Source: Herbivorax alkaliphila (lineage in GTDB: Bacteria > Bacillota > Clostridia > Acetivibrionales > Acetivibrionaceae). From it: 57,624 nt of DNA. The notes under the pieces were generated by a model. It was not told where the DNA came from, did not search any database, and saw only the letters and a program-made list of their open reading frames with translations. Positions within the stretch are counted from its first letter, which is position 1, and every line of letters starts with the position of its first letter. A program made the position numbers and the translations under genes. The DNA lies in NCBI RefSeq assembly GCF_030848475.1, contig NZ_JAVDDS010000025.1, positions 1-57,624 of the forward strand. The letters run 5' to 3'. Shown here one piece after another: positions 33,567 through 41,807 of the stretch.

Positions 33567-34928
33567 ATGAAAAAAAAGGTTATGCTTAAAAAAAAGCTGC
33601 TGAGGGTTTCGATTGTTCTTATTGTGCTATTTACAGCTACCATTTTTTTTGTAACCAACAACAGAGTAAGTAATTTAGTTGAAGATAACATATCTAAGAA
33701 ACTAGATTCTATTTCAGCACTTGGTTTGAATATTGTTGAAAGCAGGTATGATGGTGACTGGAATGTTAGGGATGGCAGATTATTTATAGGAGAAGACTTA
33801 ATAAGTTATAATTTTGAGATTGTAGATGAAATTAAAGAAAAAACAGGTGCTCTTGCAACTATATATCTTGCAGATGAAGGAGTATCTACAAGTGTTCTAG
33901 ATGGTGAAGGTGAAAGAGTTATTGGATCTAGGGTATCAGATAATGTAGTAGAAAGTATTTTTGGAAATGGCGTTTCTTATGAAGGGGAAGAAAGTATTCT
34001 AGGTGAAAGGCATGCCGTTAAATATGTCCCTATAATAGATAATGAGGGTGAAATAGTTGGAATATGGTCTGTGAGTATGCCTAAGACTTATGTCGGTAAT
34101 CAGGCAGAGCAGATATTTGCTATGAGGGCTTCTATTGTTGTTGTATCTATATTGTGTGGTTTATTGGGTTGTATGATATTGCTGCTCTATTCTAAAAGAT
34201 ATCTTAGTGACATAGATACGCTCAATGTTTCATTTATTGAACCTGATTCTGATAGTAATAAAGCTCAAAAAAAAGTTTTAATGATGTCAGTATTACTTAT
34301 AGGTACATTCTTTTTGATCTGGTTTACCATTCAGGGATATACAATTGGTAATGTTGTTGATAAGCTTGAAAATGATAATATAGAAGATAGATTAACAGTT
34401 AGTTCAGAATTAGGACATGCTCTAATTGACGATGTATATGAAGGAAATTGGTCAATTATAAACAACAAATTATACAAAGGATCTAATTCTTTAAACGAAA
34501 ACTTTGAAATAGTAGACAAAGTCAGTCCAGATACATTTTTAACTATTTTTATGGGGGATACAATAGTTTCTACAAATATTTTAAGAAGTGATGGGACGAG
34601 ACCCATAGGAGCTAAAGCCTCTAATCAGGTTAGGGAGAATGTTTTAGAGCAGGGAAGAGATTACATAGCTGAGACCTCTATTGTGGGGCAAAAATGCATT
34701 ACAAAGTATACACCGATTAAAAATGACAATGGAGAGGTGATTGGCATGTGGGCAAAAGGTATTGAGAGAAAAGTTGTCGCTAATCAAATAGCTGGTTTAA
34801 GAAAAGCTATAACACAAATTAGTTTGTTAGCCATTATAATATCATTCATAACATTTTTGTACTTGTCTATAAAGATGGTATCTGATATAAAGAACTTTGA
34901 TGTAAGATTTCAGACAAATATAAATTAA
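33567..34928 (+). CDS. Membrane protein with two tandem Cache-like sensor domains and no output domain
   Basis: Protein of 453 residues built as two similar halves. Each has a transmembrane helix (residues about 14-32 and 238-258), an extracellular single-Cache-like domain, and a second helix (about 188-208 and 412-434). Parallel motifs are DGDWNVRDGRLFIGEDLISYNFEIVDEI against EGNWSIINNKLYKGSNSLNENFEIVDKV, and GERVIGSRVSDNVVESI against GTRPIGAKASNQVRENV, then VKYVPIID(N)EGEIVGIW in both. These match the ligand-binding parts of chemoreceptors, but no HAMP, methyl-accepting, kinase or GGDEF part follows. The start ATG has AGGAGGAG upstream. Its partner and ligand are unknown. Confidence 0.75.
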   Translation: MKKKVMLKKKLLRVSIVLIVLFTATIFFVTNNRVSNLVEDNISKKLDSISALGLNIVESRYDGDWNVRDGRLFIGEDLISYNFEIVDEIKEKTGALATIYLADEGVSTSVLDGEGERVIGSRVSDNVVESIFGNGVSYEGEESILGERHAVKYVPIIDNEGEIVGIWSVSMPKTYVGNQAEQIFAMRASIVVVSILCGLLGCMILLLYSKRYLSDIDTLNVSFIEPDSDSNKAQKKVLMMSVLLIGTFFLIWFTIQGYTIGNVVDKLENDNIEDRLTVSSELGHALIDDVYEGNWSIINNKLYKGSNSLNENFEIVDKVSPDTFLTIFMGDTIVSTNILRSDGTRPIGAKASNQVRENVLEQGRDYIAETSIVGQKCITKYTPIKNDNGEVIGMWAKGIERKVVANQIAGLRKAITQISLLAIIISFITFLYLSIKMVSDIKNFDVRFQTNIN

Positions 34929-34931
34929 AAT

Positions 34932-35169
34932 TTTAGATGGTTAAATCATTGGGATTTTATCTTTAAGAATGAGGCGTTATTTTTAAGGTATTACTTAATA
35001 CAGCAGGAGGAATGTATTTCCTTGACTGCTGTATTTTGAACTTTCATAACAAGTGAATTCGTTTAGCTAAAGCTAAACATCGATGCTTCAGGTGGAGATT
35101 CAACTTCACCTGAAGATTTATAAGAGGCACTCCACCTTGTGGAAGGTGGATTCTTAGAATAAGATAAAA
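34932..35169 (+). repeat. Dispersed intergenic repeat, copy 4 (most complete)
   Basis: Modules: TTTAGATGGTTAAATCATT; GGGATTTTATCTTTAAGAAT-GAGGCGTTATTTTTAAG; a TACAGCAG...CTGCTGTA hairpin (34999-35034); AGTGAATTC-GTTTAGCT-AA-AGCTAAAC-ATCGAT; GCTTCAGGTGGAG/CTTCACCTGAAG; CTCCACCTTGTGGAAGGTGGA; and the end TTCTTAGAATAAGATAAA at 35151-35168. It lies between convergent genes (Cache protein and MFS exporter) and contains no gene. Confidence 0.7.
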
Positions 35170-35236
35170 AGATTTGAAAATGAAATGAGCAAAAGCTTTT
35201 GAATTATTTAATTTGAGATTCTATAAGACCTAAAAA

Positions 35237-36451
35237 TCAGGCAGGTTTGGGGTGGTTTTTTTTAGGCCTTATAAGAAGAAGTGTTAAAATAATTGCTGCC
35301 AAACCTGCTCCGGCAAGGGTATAAAAAACTGCCATAGTACCTGATTTAAGAAGTAAAGCGGCAATAGGAGGACCTATTGCGACTCCAAGTAGTCTCATGC
35401 TGCTGTACAGGGCTGTTATCGTTCCCCGATGTAGTTTTTCCACACCCTCAGTTACTAGTGCATCAAGGCATGGAAGAATTGCACCGATTCCTATACCGGC
35501 AAAAGAAAGAATTGTGGTTAAAAACACTAAATTATCCCAGAAGCTTAAAATAATAAGTGAAGCTATAGTTAATGTATTTCCAGCTACTATTATCCATTTC
35601 ATTAAAAATTTTTTCTTTCCTATGATTTTTCCAATGACAAAAGAAGTAATACAAAGAGTTAAAAGAGGAACAGCAACAATCAGACCTCTTGGAATTCCCT
35701 CTATACCATGATTGTCTTCTAGGATTGAAGAAAAGAAGAATAGAAGTCCAAAAAGGATGAAGGTGGTTATCAAACCGCCAATGAAAATACCTGAAAGCCA
35801 ACGACCTTCTTTTTTTAATAAATCTTTTATTTTTTTTACAAATACCTTAAAGTTGTCTTTTTTTTCTTCCTCTTCTTTACTGGGAGTTTTTACTAAAAAT
35901 ATGACAAGCAAAATTGATATTATTGCAAAAAAAGAAATTGCAAAAAAAGGAATAAACCATAAAAGAGCTGCCAAGGCTGCCCCTAATATAGGGCTTACTA
36001 CTTTTCCAAATGTATTTGAAGTTTCTATTATACCAAGTCCCTTACTTACGTCAGTTTCTTCCTTAAACATGTCTCCAACGGTTGGTATAACTACAGGAAA
36101 AGCACCTGAGGCACCTATTCCCTGAATTAAACGCCCTATAATTATTACCCAAAAAGGATTTGGAATAAGCCAGGCTGCCAGACCTGAAACAATTCCACCA
36201 ATACCTGTTATAATAAGACTTGGTATTATTATTTTTTTTCTTCCTAGTTTGTCAGAAAGATATCCAGCAACAGGAACTAAAAGTATAGATGCAAAAGAGT
36301 ATATTGTTAGTATTAAACTTGATTGGAATTTAGTTATATTTATTTCTTTTTCAATGGTTGGAAGTATGGGTATTAACATTGAACCTCCAAGAGTCATAAT
36401 CAATGGTATTGATGCTAAAGCAGTCAAATCCCATTTTTTATTTGCTTCCAT
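35237..36451 (-). CDS. MFS transporter, drug:H+ antiporter type
   Basis: Twelve-helix major facilitator of 404 residues, likely an efflux pump. Loop 2-3 contains the MFS motif A (GYLSDKLGRKKI), and helix 5 has the antiporter-like GASGAFPVVIPTVGDMF segment. A charged loop (KTPSKEEEEKKDNFKVFVKKIKD) joins the two six-helix halves. The start ATG 36451 has TTGGAGG upstream. It is divergent from glgA and convergent with the Cache gene. The substrate cannot be told from sequence. Confidence 0.88.
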   Translation of the reverse strand: MEANKKWDLTALASIPLIMTLGGSMLIPILPTIEKEINITKFQSSLILTIYSFASILLVPVAGYLSDKLGRKKIIIPSLIITGIGGIVSGLAAWLIPNPFWVIIIGRLIQGIGASGAFPVVIPTVGDMFKEETDVSKGLGIIETSNTFGKVVSPILGAALAALLWFIPFFAISFFAIISILLVIFLVKTPSKEEEEKKDNFKVFVKKIKDLLKKEGRWLSGIFIGGLITTFILFGLLFFFSSILEDNHGIEGIPRGLIVAVPLLTLCITSFVIGKIIGKKKFLMKWIIVAGNTLTIASLIILSFWDNLVFLTTILSFAGIGIGAILPCLDALVTEGVEKLHRGTITALYSSMRLLGVAIGPPIAALLLKSGTMAVFYTLAGAGLAAIILTLLLIRPKKNHPKPA

Positions 36452-36589
36452 AATAAGCCTCCAAATAATTAATAAATATTATTTTTTATTGTAACTACTG
36501 TTATGATATTATTAATTAGTATAAAGAGATGTAGACATTTTATTATCAATTTTGAAAATAATAATATGCGTAATTTTTGTAAAAATGAT

Positions 36590-36617
36590 TTTACTTATTT
36601 AAAATGTTTATTATAAT
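36590..36617 (+). promoter_or_regulatory. Possible promoter of glgA
   Basis: TTTACT at 36590-36595 and TATAAT at 36612-36617 have a 16-base spacer in the 269-base divergent region. A small CACCT/AGGTG hairpin follows at 36663-36678 in the leader. Confidence 0.35.
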
Positions 36618-36720
36618 ATATATGAGGCAATGTTAGTAATAAAAATAGCACGTCAAGAAAAACCACCTTTTAACAGGTGAATTAAGCTAAGCATTAAAAA
36701 AAATACGCAGGAGGTCTTTT

Positions 36721-38163
36721 ATGAAAAAAAACAAAGTTCTTTTTGCATCATCAGAAGTAGATCCATTTGCAAAAACGGGAGGGTTGGCCGATGTGGCAGC
36801 TTCACTTCCTAAATCACTAAGCAGTTTAGGGCAGGACATAAGAGTGATAATGCCTAAGTACAAAAACATACCGCAAGAGTATGTTGACAAAATGGAATAT
36901 GTTGGTTACATATATGTTGACATCTCATGGAGACATCAATTTTGTGCTATTTTAAGTTTAGAACAGGATGGAGTTATATACTACTTTTTGGACAATGAAT
37001 ATTACTTTGGAAGAGATGGTTATTATGGCTATGATGACGAAGCAGAGAGATTTGCCTTTTTTTGCAAGGCATTAATAGAAGTTTTGCCTGTTATTGACTT
37101 TAAACCAGATATTATTCATTGTAATGATTGGCAAACTGGAGTGGTGAGCCTGTTACTTAATGCACATTACAGGCATTTGGATTTTTATCAGGGAATAAAG
37201 ACGGTGTACACAATACACAATCTTAAATATCAGGGAGTGTATCCTAAAGACGTATTGAGTGAAATACTGGCAGTTTCTTGGGAATATTTTAACCCTGAAG
37301 GCATTGAATTTTATGATCAAGTAAATTACTTAAAAGCAGGTGTGGCTTATTCTGATATTATTACTACCGTAAGTAAGACTTATTCAAAAGAAATTAAGAC
37401 TGATTTTTTTGGTGAGAATTTAAATAATATTTTAGAGTTGAGATCTGATGATCTTTATGGTATTTTAAACGGAATTGATATGGAAGTTAATGATCCTGCT
37501 ACAGATAAGAGAATTCATGCAAATTTCAGTAAGGACAATATTGGAGGGAAACTTGTAAACAGGCATATGCTTCAGCAAGCAGCTGGCTTTGAAGAAAGAA
37601 TTGATGTACCAATTATAGGTATAATATCAAGACTGGTTGACCAAAAAGGATTTGACCTTATAGATTTTGCAATGGAGGATATTTTAAAGCTAGATGTTCA
37701 ACTTATAATTCTTGGTGCAGGTGAACAAGGATATGAAGAGATGTTAAAGCATTATGAGGGGAAATATCCAAATAAACTATCTGTTAATTTAAAATATGAT
37801 CCGCTACTGGCACAGAGGATATATGCTGCTTCGGATATGTTTTTAATGCCCTCTCTTTTTGAACCCTGTGGTTTGAGTCAAATGTTTAGCTTAAGATATG
37901 GTACAATACCTATTGTAAGAGAAACAGGAGGATTAAAAGATACTGTAACACAGTATAATGAAATTACACAAAAAGGGAATGGATTTACTTTTACAAGATA
38001 CAATGCACATGATATGCTTTTTGCAATTAAGCAGGCGGTACATTTTTATTATCACAGAGCAACATGGGAATTTCTCGTGAAAAATGGAATGGCTGAAGAT
38101 TTTAGCTGGGAGAGATCAGCTAAAGAGTATATTAATTTATACAAAAAAGCATTGAAAAAGTAA
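36721..38163 (+). CDS. glgA: Glycogen synthase (ADP-glucose type)
   Basis: GT5 glycogen/starch synthase of 480 residues, adding glucose from ADP-glucose to glycogen. Family motifs are the N-terminal KTGGLADVAASLPK (ADP-glucose site), VYTIHNLKYQG, ISRLVDQKGFDLI, and EPCGLSQMFSLRYGTIPIVRETGGLKDTV in the C-terminal Rossmann domain. The start ATG 36721 has CAGGAGGT upstream. glgC, glgD and glgB are not adjacent. A terminator follows at 38240. Confidence 0.95.
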   Translation: MKKNKVLFASSEVDPFAKTGGLADVAASLPKSLSSLGQDIRVIMPKYKNIPQEYVDKMEYVGYIYVDISWRHQFCAILSLEQDGVIYYFLDNEYYFGRDGYYGYDDEAERFAFFCKALIEVLPVIDFKPDIIHCNDWQTGVVSLLLNAHYRHLDFYQGIKTVYTIHNLKYQGVYPKDVLSEILAVSWEYFNPEGIEFYDQVNYLKAGVAYSDIITTVSKTYSKEIKTDFFGENLNNILELRSDDLYGILNGIDMEVNDPATDKRIHANFSKDNIGGKLVNRHMLQQAAGFEERIDVPIIGIISRLVDQKGFDLIDFAMEDILKLDVQLIILGAGEQGYEEMLKHYEGKYPNKLSVNLKYDPLLAQRIYAASDMFLMPSLFEPCGLSQMFSLRYGTIPIVRETGGLKDTVTQYNEITQKGNGFTFTRYNAHDMLFAIKQAVHFYYHRATWEFLVKNGMAEDFSWERSAKEYINLYKKALKK

Positions 38164-38239
38164 ATCGGTTTAGTATTTTTTGCTTCAAAGATAAGATTAT
38201 GTTTAAAGCAAATTGATTGGACAAAGTTTAGGTATTATG

Positions 38240-38275
38240 GCTTCAGGTGAGGAAAATCCTTGCCTGAAGTTTTTA
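38240..38275 (+). terminator. Terminator of glgA (repeat-derived hairpin)
   Basis: GCTTCAGGTGAGG then AAAA then TCCTTGCCTGAAG, followed by TTTTT. It is a variant of the dispersed GCTTCAGGTGGAG hairpin placed after glgA. Confidence 0.7.
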
Positions 38276-38286
38276 TGATTAACCTT

Positions 38287-38430
38287 AGTGAACTCGTTTA
38301 GTTAAAGCCAAATAACAACATAAAAAGTATAAGAATGATTTTTGAAATGCTTAAAAATAACGTCCCATTCTTAAGGTAAAGATTTTTATAGTTTAGCGGG
38401 TTTGGGATGATGAGAATCGGATGTTATTTT
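38287..38430. repeat. Dispersed intergenic repeat, copy 5, with an inverted pair
   Basis: AGTGAACTCG-TTTAGTTAAAG-CCAAATA starts the copy. It is followed by AAAAATAACGTCCCATTCTT (38350-38369) and its inverse GAGAATCGGATGTTATTTTTT (38411-38431). The inverse arm runs into the end of the LacI-type gene, so two insertions in opposite directions are likely. Confidence 0.55.
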
Positions 38431-39452
38431 TTAATTGTTACTATATTTTTAACAGATTGTCTTTCTACTAAATTTGCTGGTAATAATATTTTTTCTTTTG
38501 TATAATCTGTCTTGGTCATTTGTAAAGTAAGCTTTTTAACAGCTCTTTCTCCTAGAAGTTCTTTGCAAATATGCATGGTGGTTAGTTCAGGAGAAATATT
38601 TTTTGACAATTCAATATCATCAAATCCAATGATGGATATGTCATCAGGAACACTTATTCCCATTAAAGACAAAGCTTTTATTATAGATATAGCCTCAATG
38701 TCATTACAACAAAACATAGCAGTAGGGAAAGAGGGGAATTCTTCTAATTTTTCAATTATCATTTTGTGACTTGACATCTCTGCCATGCAAGTATCTGTTA
38801 TTGAGTAAAGTGGGTTGACATCAATCTTATATTGAGTTAAAGCTTTTAAATAGCCAAGATATCTATCAAAAAAGCTTGAAGATGAAAATATGTTTCCGCA
38901 AAAGCCAATTTCTCTATGACCTGAGTTAATTAGGTGTTCTGTAGCGATATAACCACCTGATACGTTGTCACTTAGTATGTAGCTGGCCTTAACATCATCA
39001 AAGAAATGATCAATTACAACAAGAGGTACATCAAGGGCAATGATAGACTTTAGAGTTTTTGGTGAAAGCCTTCCAAGAGTTATTATGCCTGAAATGATGC
39101 CATCTTTTATGCACAGTGGAACTTCAAAATCTTTTTTTTCATCAAAACAATGAAGTATTGTATTTAAATTATTTTCCTTTGCTTTAGATTCAATTCCATA
39201 TTGTATAAAAGAAAAGAAATCAACAGAACTTCTTGTATCATCTGAAAGCATAAGACAGATATTCTTAGCTTTGCAGTTGTTTACTGTATCTAAAGAGTTT
39301 TTGTATTTATAGCCGTTTTGTTGGGCGGTTTTAATAACAAGTCTGCGTGTTTTTTCGCTGACTCCAGGCATGTTTCTAAGGGCTAAAGACACTGTGTTTT
39401 TAGTTATTCCAAGTTCGTTGGCTATGGACTCCATAGTGACCTTTTTATTCAT
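38424..39452 (-). CDS. LacI-family transcriptional regulator
   Basis: LacI/GalR regulator of 342 residues. The N-terminal helix-turn-helix is MESIANELGITKNTVSLALRNMPGVSEKTRRLVI, with the hinge at NGYKYKN. The periplasmic-binding-like effector domain follows (IISGIITLGRLSPKT, GGYIATEHLINSGHREIGFCG, IIGFDDIELSKNISPELTTMH). The start ATG 39452 has GGAGGGAG upstream. LacI members usually sense sugars; the target here is unknown, with glgA upstream on the other strand and icd divergent. No operator palindrome could be assigned. Confidence 0.92.
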   Translation of the reverse strand: MNKKVTMESIANELGITKNTVSLALRNMPGVSEKTRRLVIKTAQQNGYKYKNSLDTVNNCKAKNICLMLSDDTRSSVDFFSFIQYGIESKAKENNLNTILHCFDEKKDFEVPLCIKDGIISGIITLGRLSPKTLKSIIALDVPLVVIDHFFDDVKASYILSDNVSGGYIATEHLINSGHREIGFCGNIFSSSSFFDRYLGYLKALTQYKIDVNPLYSITDTCMAEMSSHKMIIEKLEEFPSFPTAMFCCNDIEAISIIKALSLMGISVPDDISIIGFDDIELSKNISPELTTMHICKELLGERAVKKLTLQMTKTDYTKEKILLPANLVERQSVKNIVTIKK

Positions 39453-39464
39453 TTCTCCCTCCAA

Positions 39465-39880
39465 AAATAAAAGTATTTTAATTTAGATTATAAATAGTAT
39501 TTTAAATCATTTCAATGTTATAAGCAATAAGTCTTGTTTTAGATGGAGAATGTCAAATTAATTATAGGGGCGGCAATGAAAAAATGATAAAGAGCGATTC
39601 TACACTTATACCAGCTGTTACAGGTGATTTTAAGGCATTGAGAATACATGTATGATAATTTTTTGAAAAGAGTATGATTTTTTAAAAATATTATATCCTT
39701 TTTAAATATCACTTAATGAATTATGCCCTCTATTACATATTAATAGAATGAAAAATACCTTATTTTATAACCTTCTTGATTAATGGAGAAATTTATTTTA
39801 AAATAGTAGGGTATTTATCACTGTTTAAGCATGATATAATCTTTCACATAAATTTTAAATTACAGGGAGGAGAAGTAATA
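39465..39880. other. Divergent intergenic region between the LacI regulator and icd
   Basis: This stretch of 416 bases holds no convincing gene. A short frame around 39585-39655 (MIKSDSTLIPAVTGDFKALRIHV) may be a remnant but has no ribosome site. TATAAT at about 39834, before the icd ribosome site, is a possible -10 box without a clear -35. Confidence 0.3.
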
Positions 39881-41086
39881 ATGAGTAAAATAAAAATGAG
39901 TACTCCGTTAGTAGAAATAGACGGAGATGAAATGACGCGAGTTATATGGAAAATGATAAAGGATATTCTATTAGAACCATATGTGGATTTGAAAACTGAA
40001 TATTATGATTTAGGTCTTGATAAGAGAGATAAAACAGACGATCAGATAACAGTTGATTCGGCTAATGCCATAAAGGAATATGGTGTAGGAGTAAAGTGTG
40101 CAACTATTACTCCTAATGCTCAAAGAGTCGAAGAATATAATTTGAAAAAAACGTGGAAAAGTCCAAATGGAACTATAAGGGCAATACTAGACGGAACGGT
40201 ATTTCGTGCCCCAATAGTAACAAACAGTATAAAGCCTTTCGTTAAGCCATGGAAAAAGCCTATTACAATTGCGAGGCATGCATATGGTGATATATATAAA
40301 GATGCTGAAATTCATGCAGAGACATCAGGAAAGGCAGAACTTGTTTTTACGTCTGAAGACGGAAAAGTTTCTAAAAAAACAGTTCATGAATTTGATGGAC
40401 CAGGTGTTATGCTTGGAATGCATAATACAGATAAGTCTATTAAAAGTTTTGCAAGAGCTTGTTTTAATTATGCACTTGATAAAAAAATAGATCTTTGGTT
40501 TTCAACTAAAGATACCATTTCAAAGACTTATGACCATAGATTCAAAGACATATTTGCTGAAATTTTTGAAGCTGAATACAAGGACAAGTTTGAAGAGAAC
40601 AATATTGAATACTTTTATACATTAATTGATGATGTTGTCGCACGTATTGTAAGGTCTGAAGGTGGAATGCTATGGGCATGTAAAAACTATGATGGTGATG
40701 TTATGTCGGATATGGTAGCATCTGCTTTTGGAAGTTTAGCTATGATGACATCAGTTTTAGTTTCTCCTGATGGAAAGTATGAATACGAAGCTGCTCATGG
40801 TACAGTTACAAGGCATTATTACAGACATTTAAAAGGTGAAGAGACATCTACCAATTCAATGGCCACTATATTTGCATGGTCTGGAGCTCTTAAAAAACGT
40901 GGAGAACTTGACAAAATAGATGAGCTTGTAGAGTTTGCAAGCAAGCTTGAGAAAGCAGCAATTGAGACAATTGAAAAAGGTGTAATGACAAAAGATTTAG
41001 CAATGCTATCTGAACAAAAAGAAAAGAAAGTGGTTAATACTGAAGACTTTCTAAAAGAGGTTAAAAATACTTTGGATAGTATGTAA
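39881..41086 (+). CDS. icd: Isocitrate dehydrogenase, NADP-dependent (eukaryote-like type II)
   Basis: Enzyme of 401 residues converting isocitrate to 2-oxoglutarate and CO2. Motifs are [14 protein letters not shown] at the N-terminus, [31 protein letters not shown] (substrate Ser and Arg), and [12 protein letters not shown] near the C-terminus. The sequence class is the homodimeric subfamily II found in eukaryotes and some bacteria rather than the E. coli type; coenzyme preference for NADP is the family norm. The start is ATG 39881 with AGGGAGGAG upstream; the in-frame start at 39776 lacks a ribosome site. No citrate synthase or aconitase gene is adjacent. Confidence 0.95.
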   Translation: MSKIKMSTPLVEIDGDEMTRVIWKMIKDILLEPYVDLKTEYYDLGLDKRDKTDDQITVDSANAIKEYGVGVKCATITPNAQRVEEYNLKKTWKSPNGTIRAILDGTVFRAPIVTNSIKPFVKPWKKPITIARHAYGDIYKDAEIHAETSGKAELVFTSEDGKVSKKTVHEFDGPGVMLGMHNTDKSIKSFARACFNYALDKKIDLWFSTKDTISKTYDHRFKDIFAEIFEAEYKDKFEENNIEYFYTLIDDVVARIVRSEGGMLWACKNYDGDVMSDMVASAFGSLAMMTSVLVSPDGKYEYEAAHGTVTRHYYRHLKGEETSTNSMATIFAWSGALKKRGELDKIDELVEFASKLEKAAIETIEKGVMTKDLAMLSEQKEKKVVNTEDFLKEVKNTLDSM

Positions 41087-41155
41087 AGCATCATTACAGA
41101 GCAAAATATTTTTCTTTGCATTTACTAAGTACATCTGTATAAGATGATAACAGAC

Positions 41156-41184
41156 AAAAAACGTGGCTGAGGTCACGTTTTTTT
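41156..41184 (+). terminator. Intrinsic terminator of icd
   Basis: AAAAAACGTG pairs with CACGTTTTTTT around GCTGAGGT. It also is the first unit of the palindrome array described next. Confidence 0.75.
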
Positions 41185-41288
41185 GTGACTATGGTCACGT
41201 TTTTCCGTGACTATAGTCACATTTTTTTTATAAAAGTAGTGACCATAGTCACGGAAAGTAGTGACTAATGGCACTTACATACGTGACC
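41163..41288. repeat. Phased array of 14-bp palindromes GTGACTATAGTCAC
   Basis: Five near-palindromes and a half-site begin at 41163, 41185, 41207, 41239, 41261 and 41283, that is at steps of 22, 22, 32, 22 and 22 bases. The central one (41207-41220) is a perfect palindrome; others are GTGACTATGGTCAC, GTGACCATAGTCAC and GTGACTAATGGCAC. The AT-rich spacers are not conserved beyond T or A runs. Steps of two or three helical turns put all units on one face of the DNA, as in clustered operators or iterons. Confidence 0.8.
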
Positions 41289-41450
41289 TTTTGTGATGTA
41301 TTATATAAATTGTCAGCTGGTAATGTTGCATATTAAAAAAAGAAAAAGAAGGGATGTATCTGTGTGGAATGTTTATACAAGGGGAGTATTTTGAGATTAA
41401 TATAGAAGAATGGAACGGTTAACTTTTTAAAGAAGAGAGAAGGTTATAAA

Positions 41451-41630
41451 TTGAAAGATGGTTATAAGAAAAACTTGCAAAAAGTAGAAATGCTGTTGGC
41501 AAACACCTGTAGTTTTGATGTCCTCCTAATTCAAAACGCCAGAAAAACCCATAAAATTATGTTTTCCTACACAGATAAAGGTGGTAATGACAAATTTAAC
41601 AAGGGGATAATTTTTGAGAAAGTTATGTAA
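41451..41630 (+). CDS. Possible small protein, 59 residues
   Basis: An open frame from TTG 41451 to TAA 41630, with AGAAGG seven bases upstream. It reads MKDGYKKNLQKVEMLLANTC, then a strand-like FDVLLIQNARKTHKIMFSYT and GGNDKFNKGIIFEKVM. The composition looks protein-like and a terminator follows at 41693, but no family is recognised. It may be a remnant of a larger gene. The rest of the 41289-41807 gap contains no other candidate. Confidence 0.3.
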   Translation: MKDGYKKNLQKVEMLLANTCSFDVLLIQNARKTHKIMFSYTDKGGNDKFNKGIIFEKVM

Positions 41631-41692
41631 CATACCAGCTGTTTTCGGATAAAAAATATTTAAGTTGGCAATTAAAATACGAGGAAAAATGG

Positions 41693-41718
41693 AACTCCAC
41701 ATTAAATATGTGGGGTTT
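41693..41718 (+). terminator. Intrinsic terminator
   Basis: AACTCCACAT and ATGTGGGGTT pair around TAAAT and are followed by TTTT. It insulates the kinase gene promoter from upstream transcription. Confidence 0.7.
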
Positions 41719-41736
41719 TTTATAATTAATAATTTA

Positions 41737-41765
41737 TTGCACCATTTATTGTGATATGATATTAT
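41737..41765 (+). promoter_or_regulatory. sigma-A-type promoter of the kinase gene
   Basis: TTGCAC at 41737-41742, a 17-base spacer, and TATTAT at 41760-41765 lie 43 bases before the start codon. Confidence 0.5.
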
Positions 41766-41807
41766 TACTTATGGAAAGATATTAGCCATTTATTAGGGGA
41801 TGCATTT

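Noticed and set aside
41163-41288. CRISPR array
   Set aside because: The repeats are only 14 bp and palindromic, the spacers are 8-18 bases of A/T runs, and no cas gene is present.
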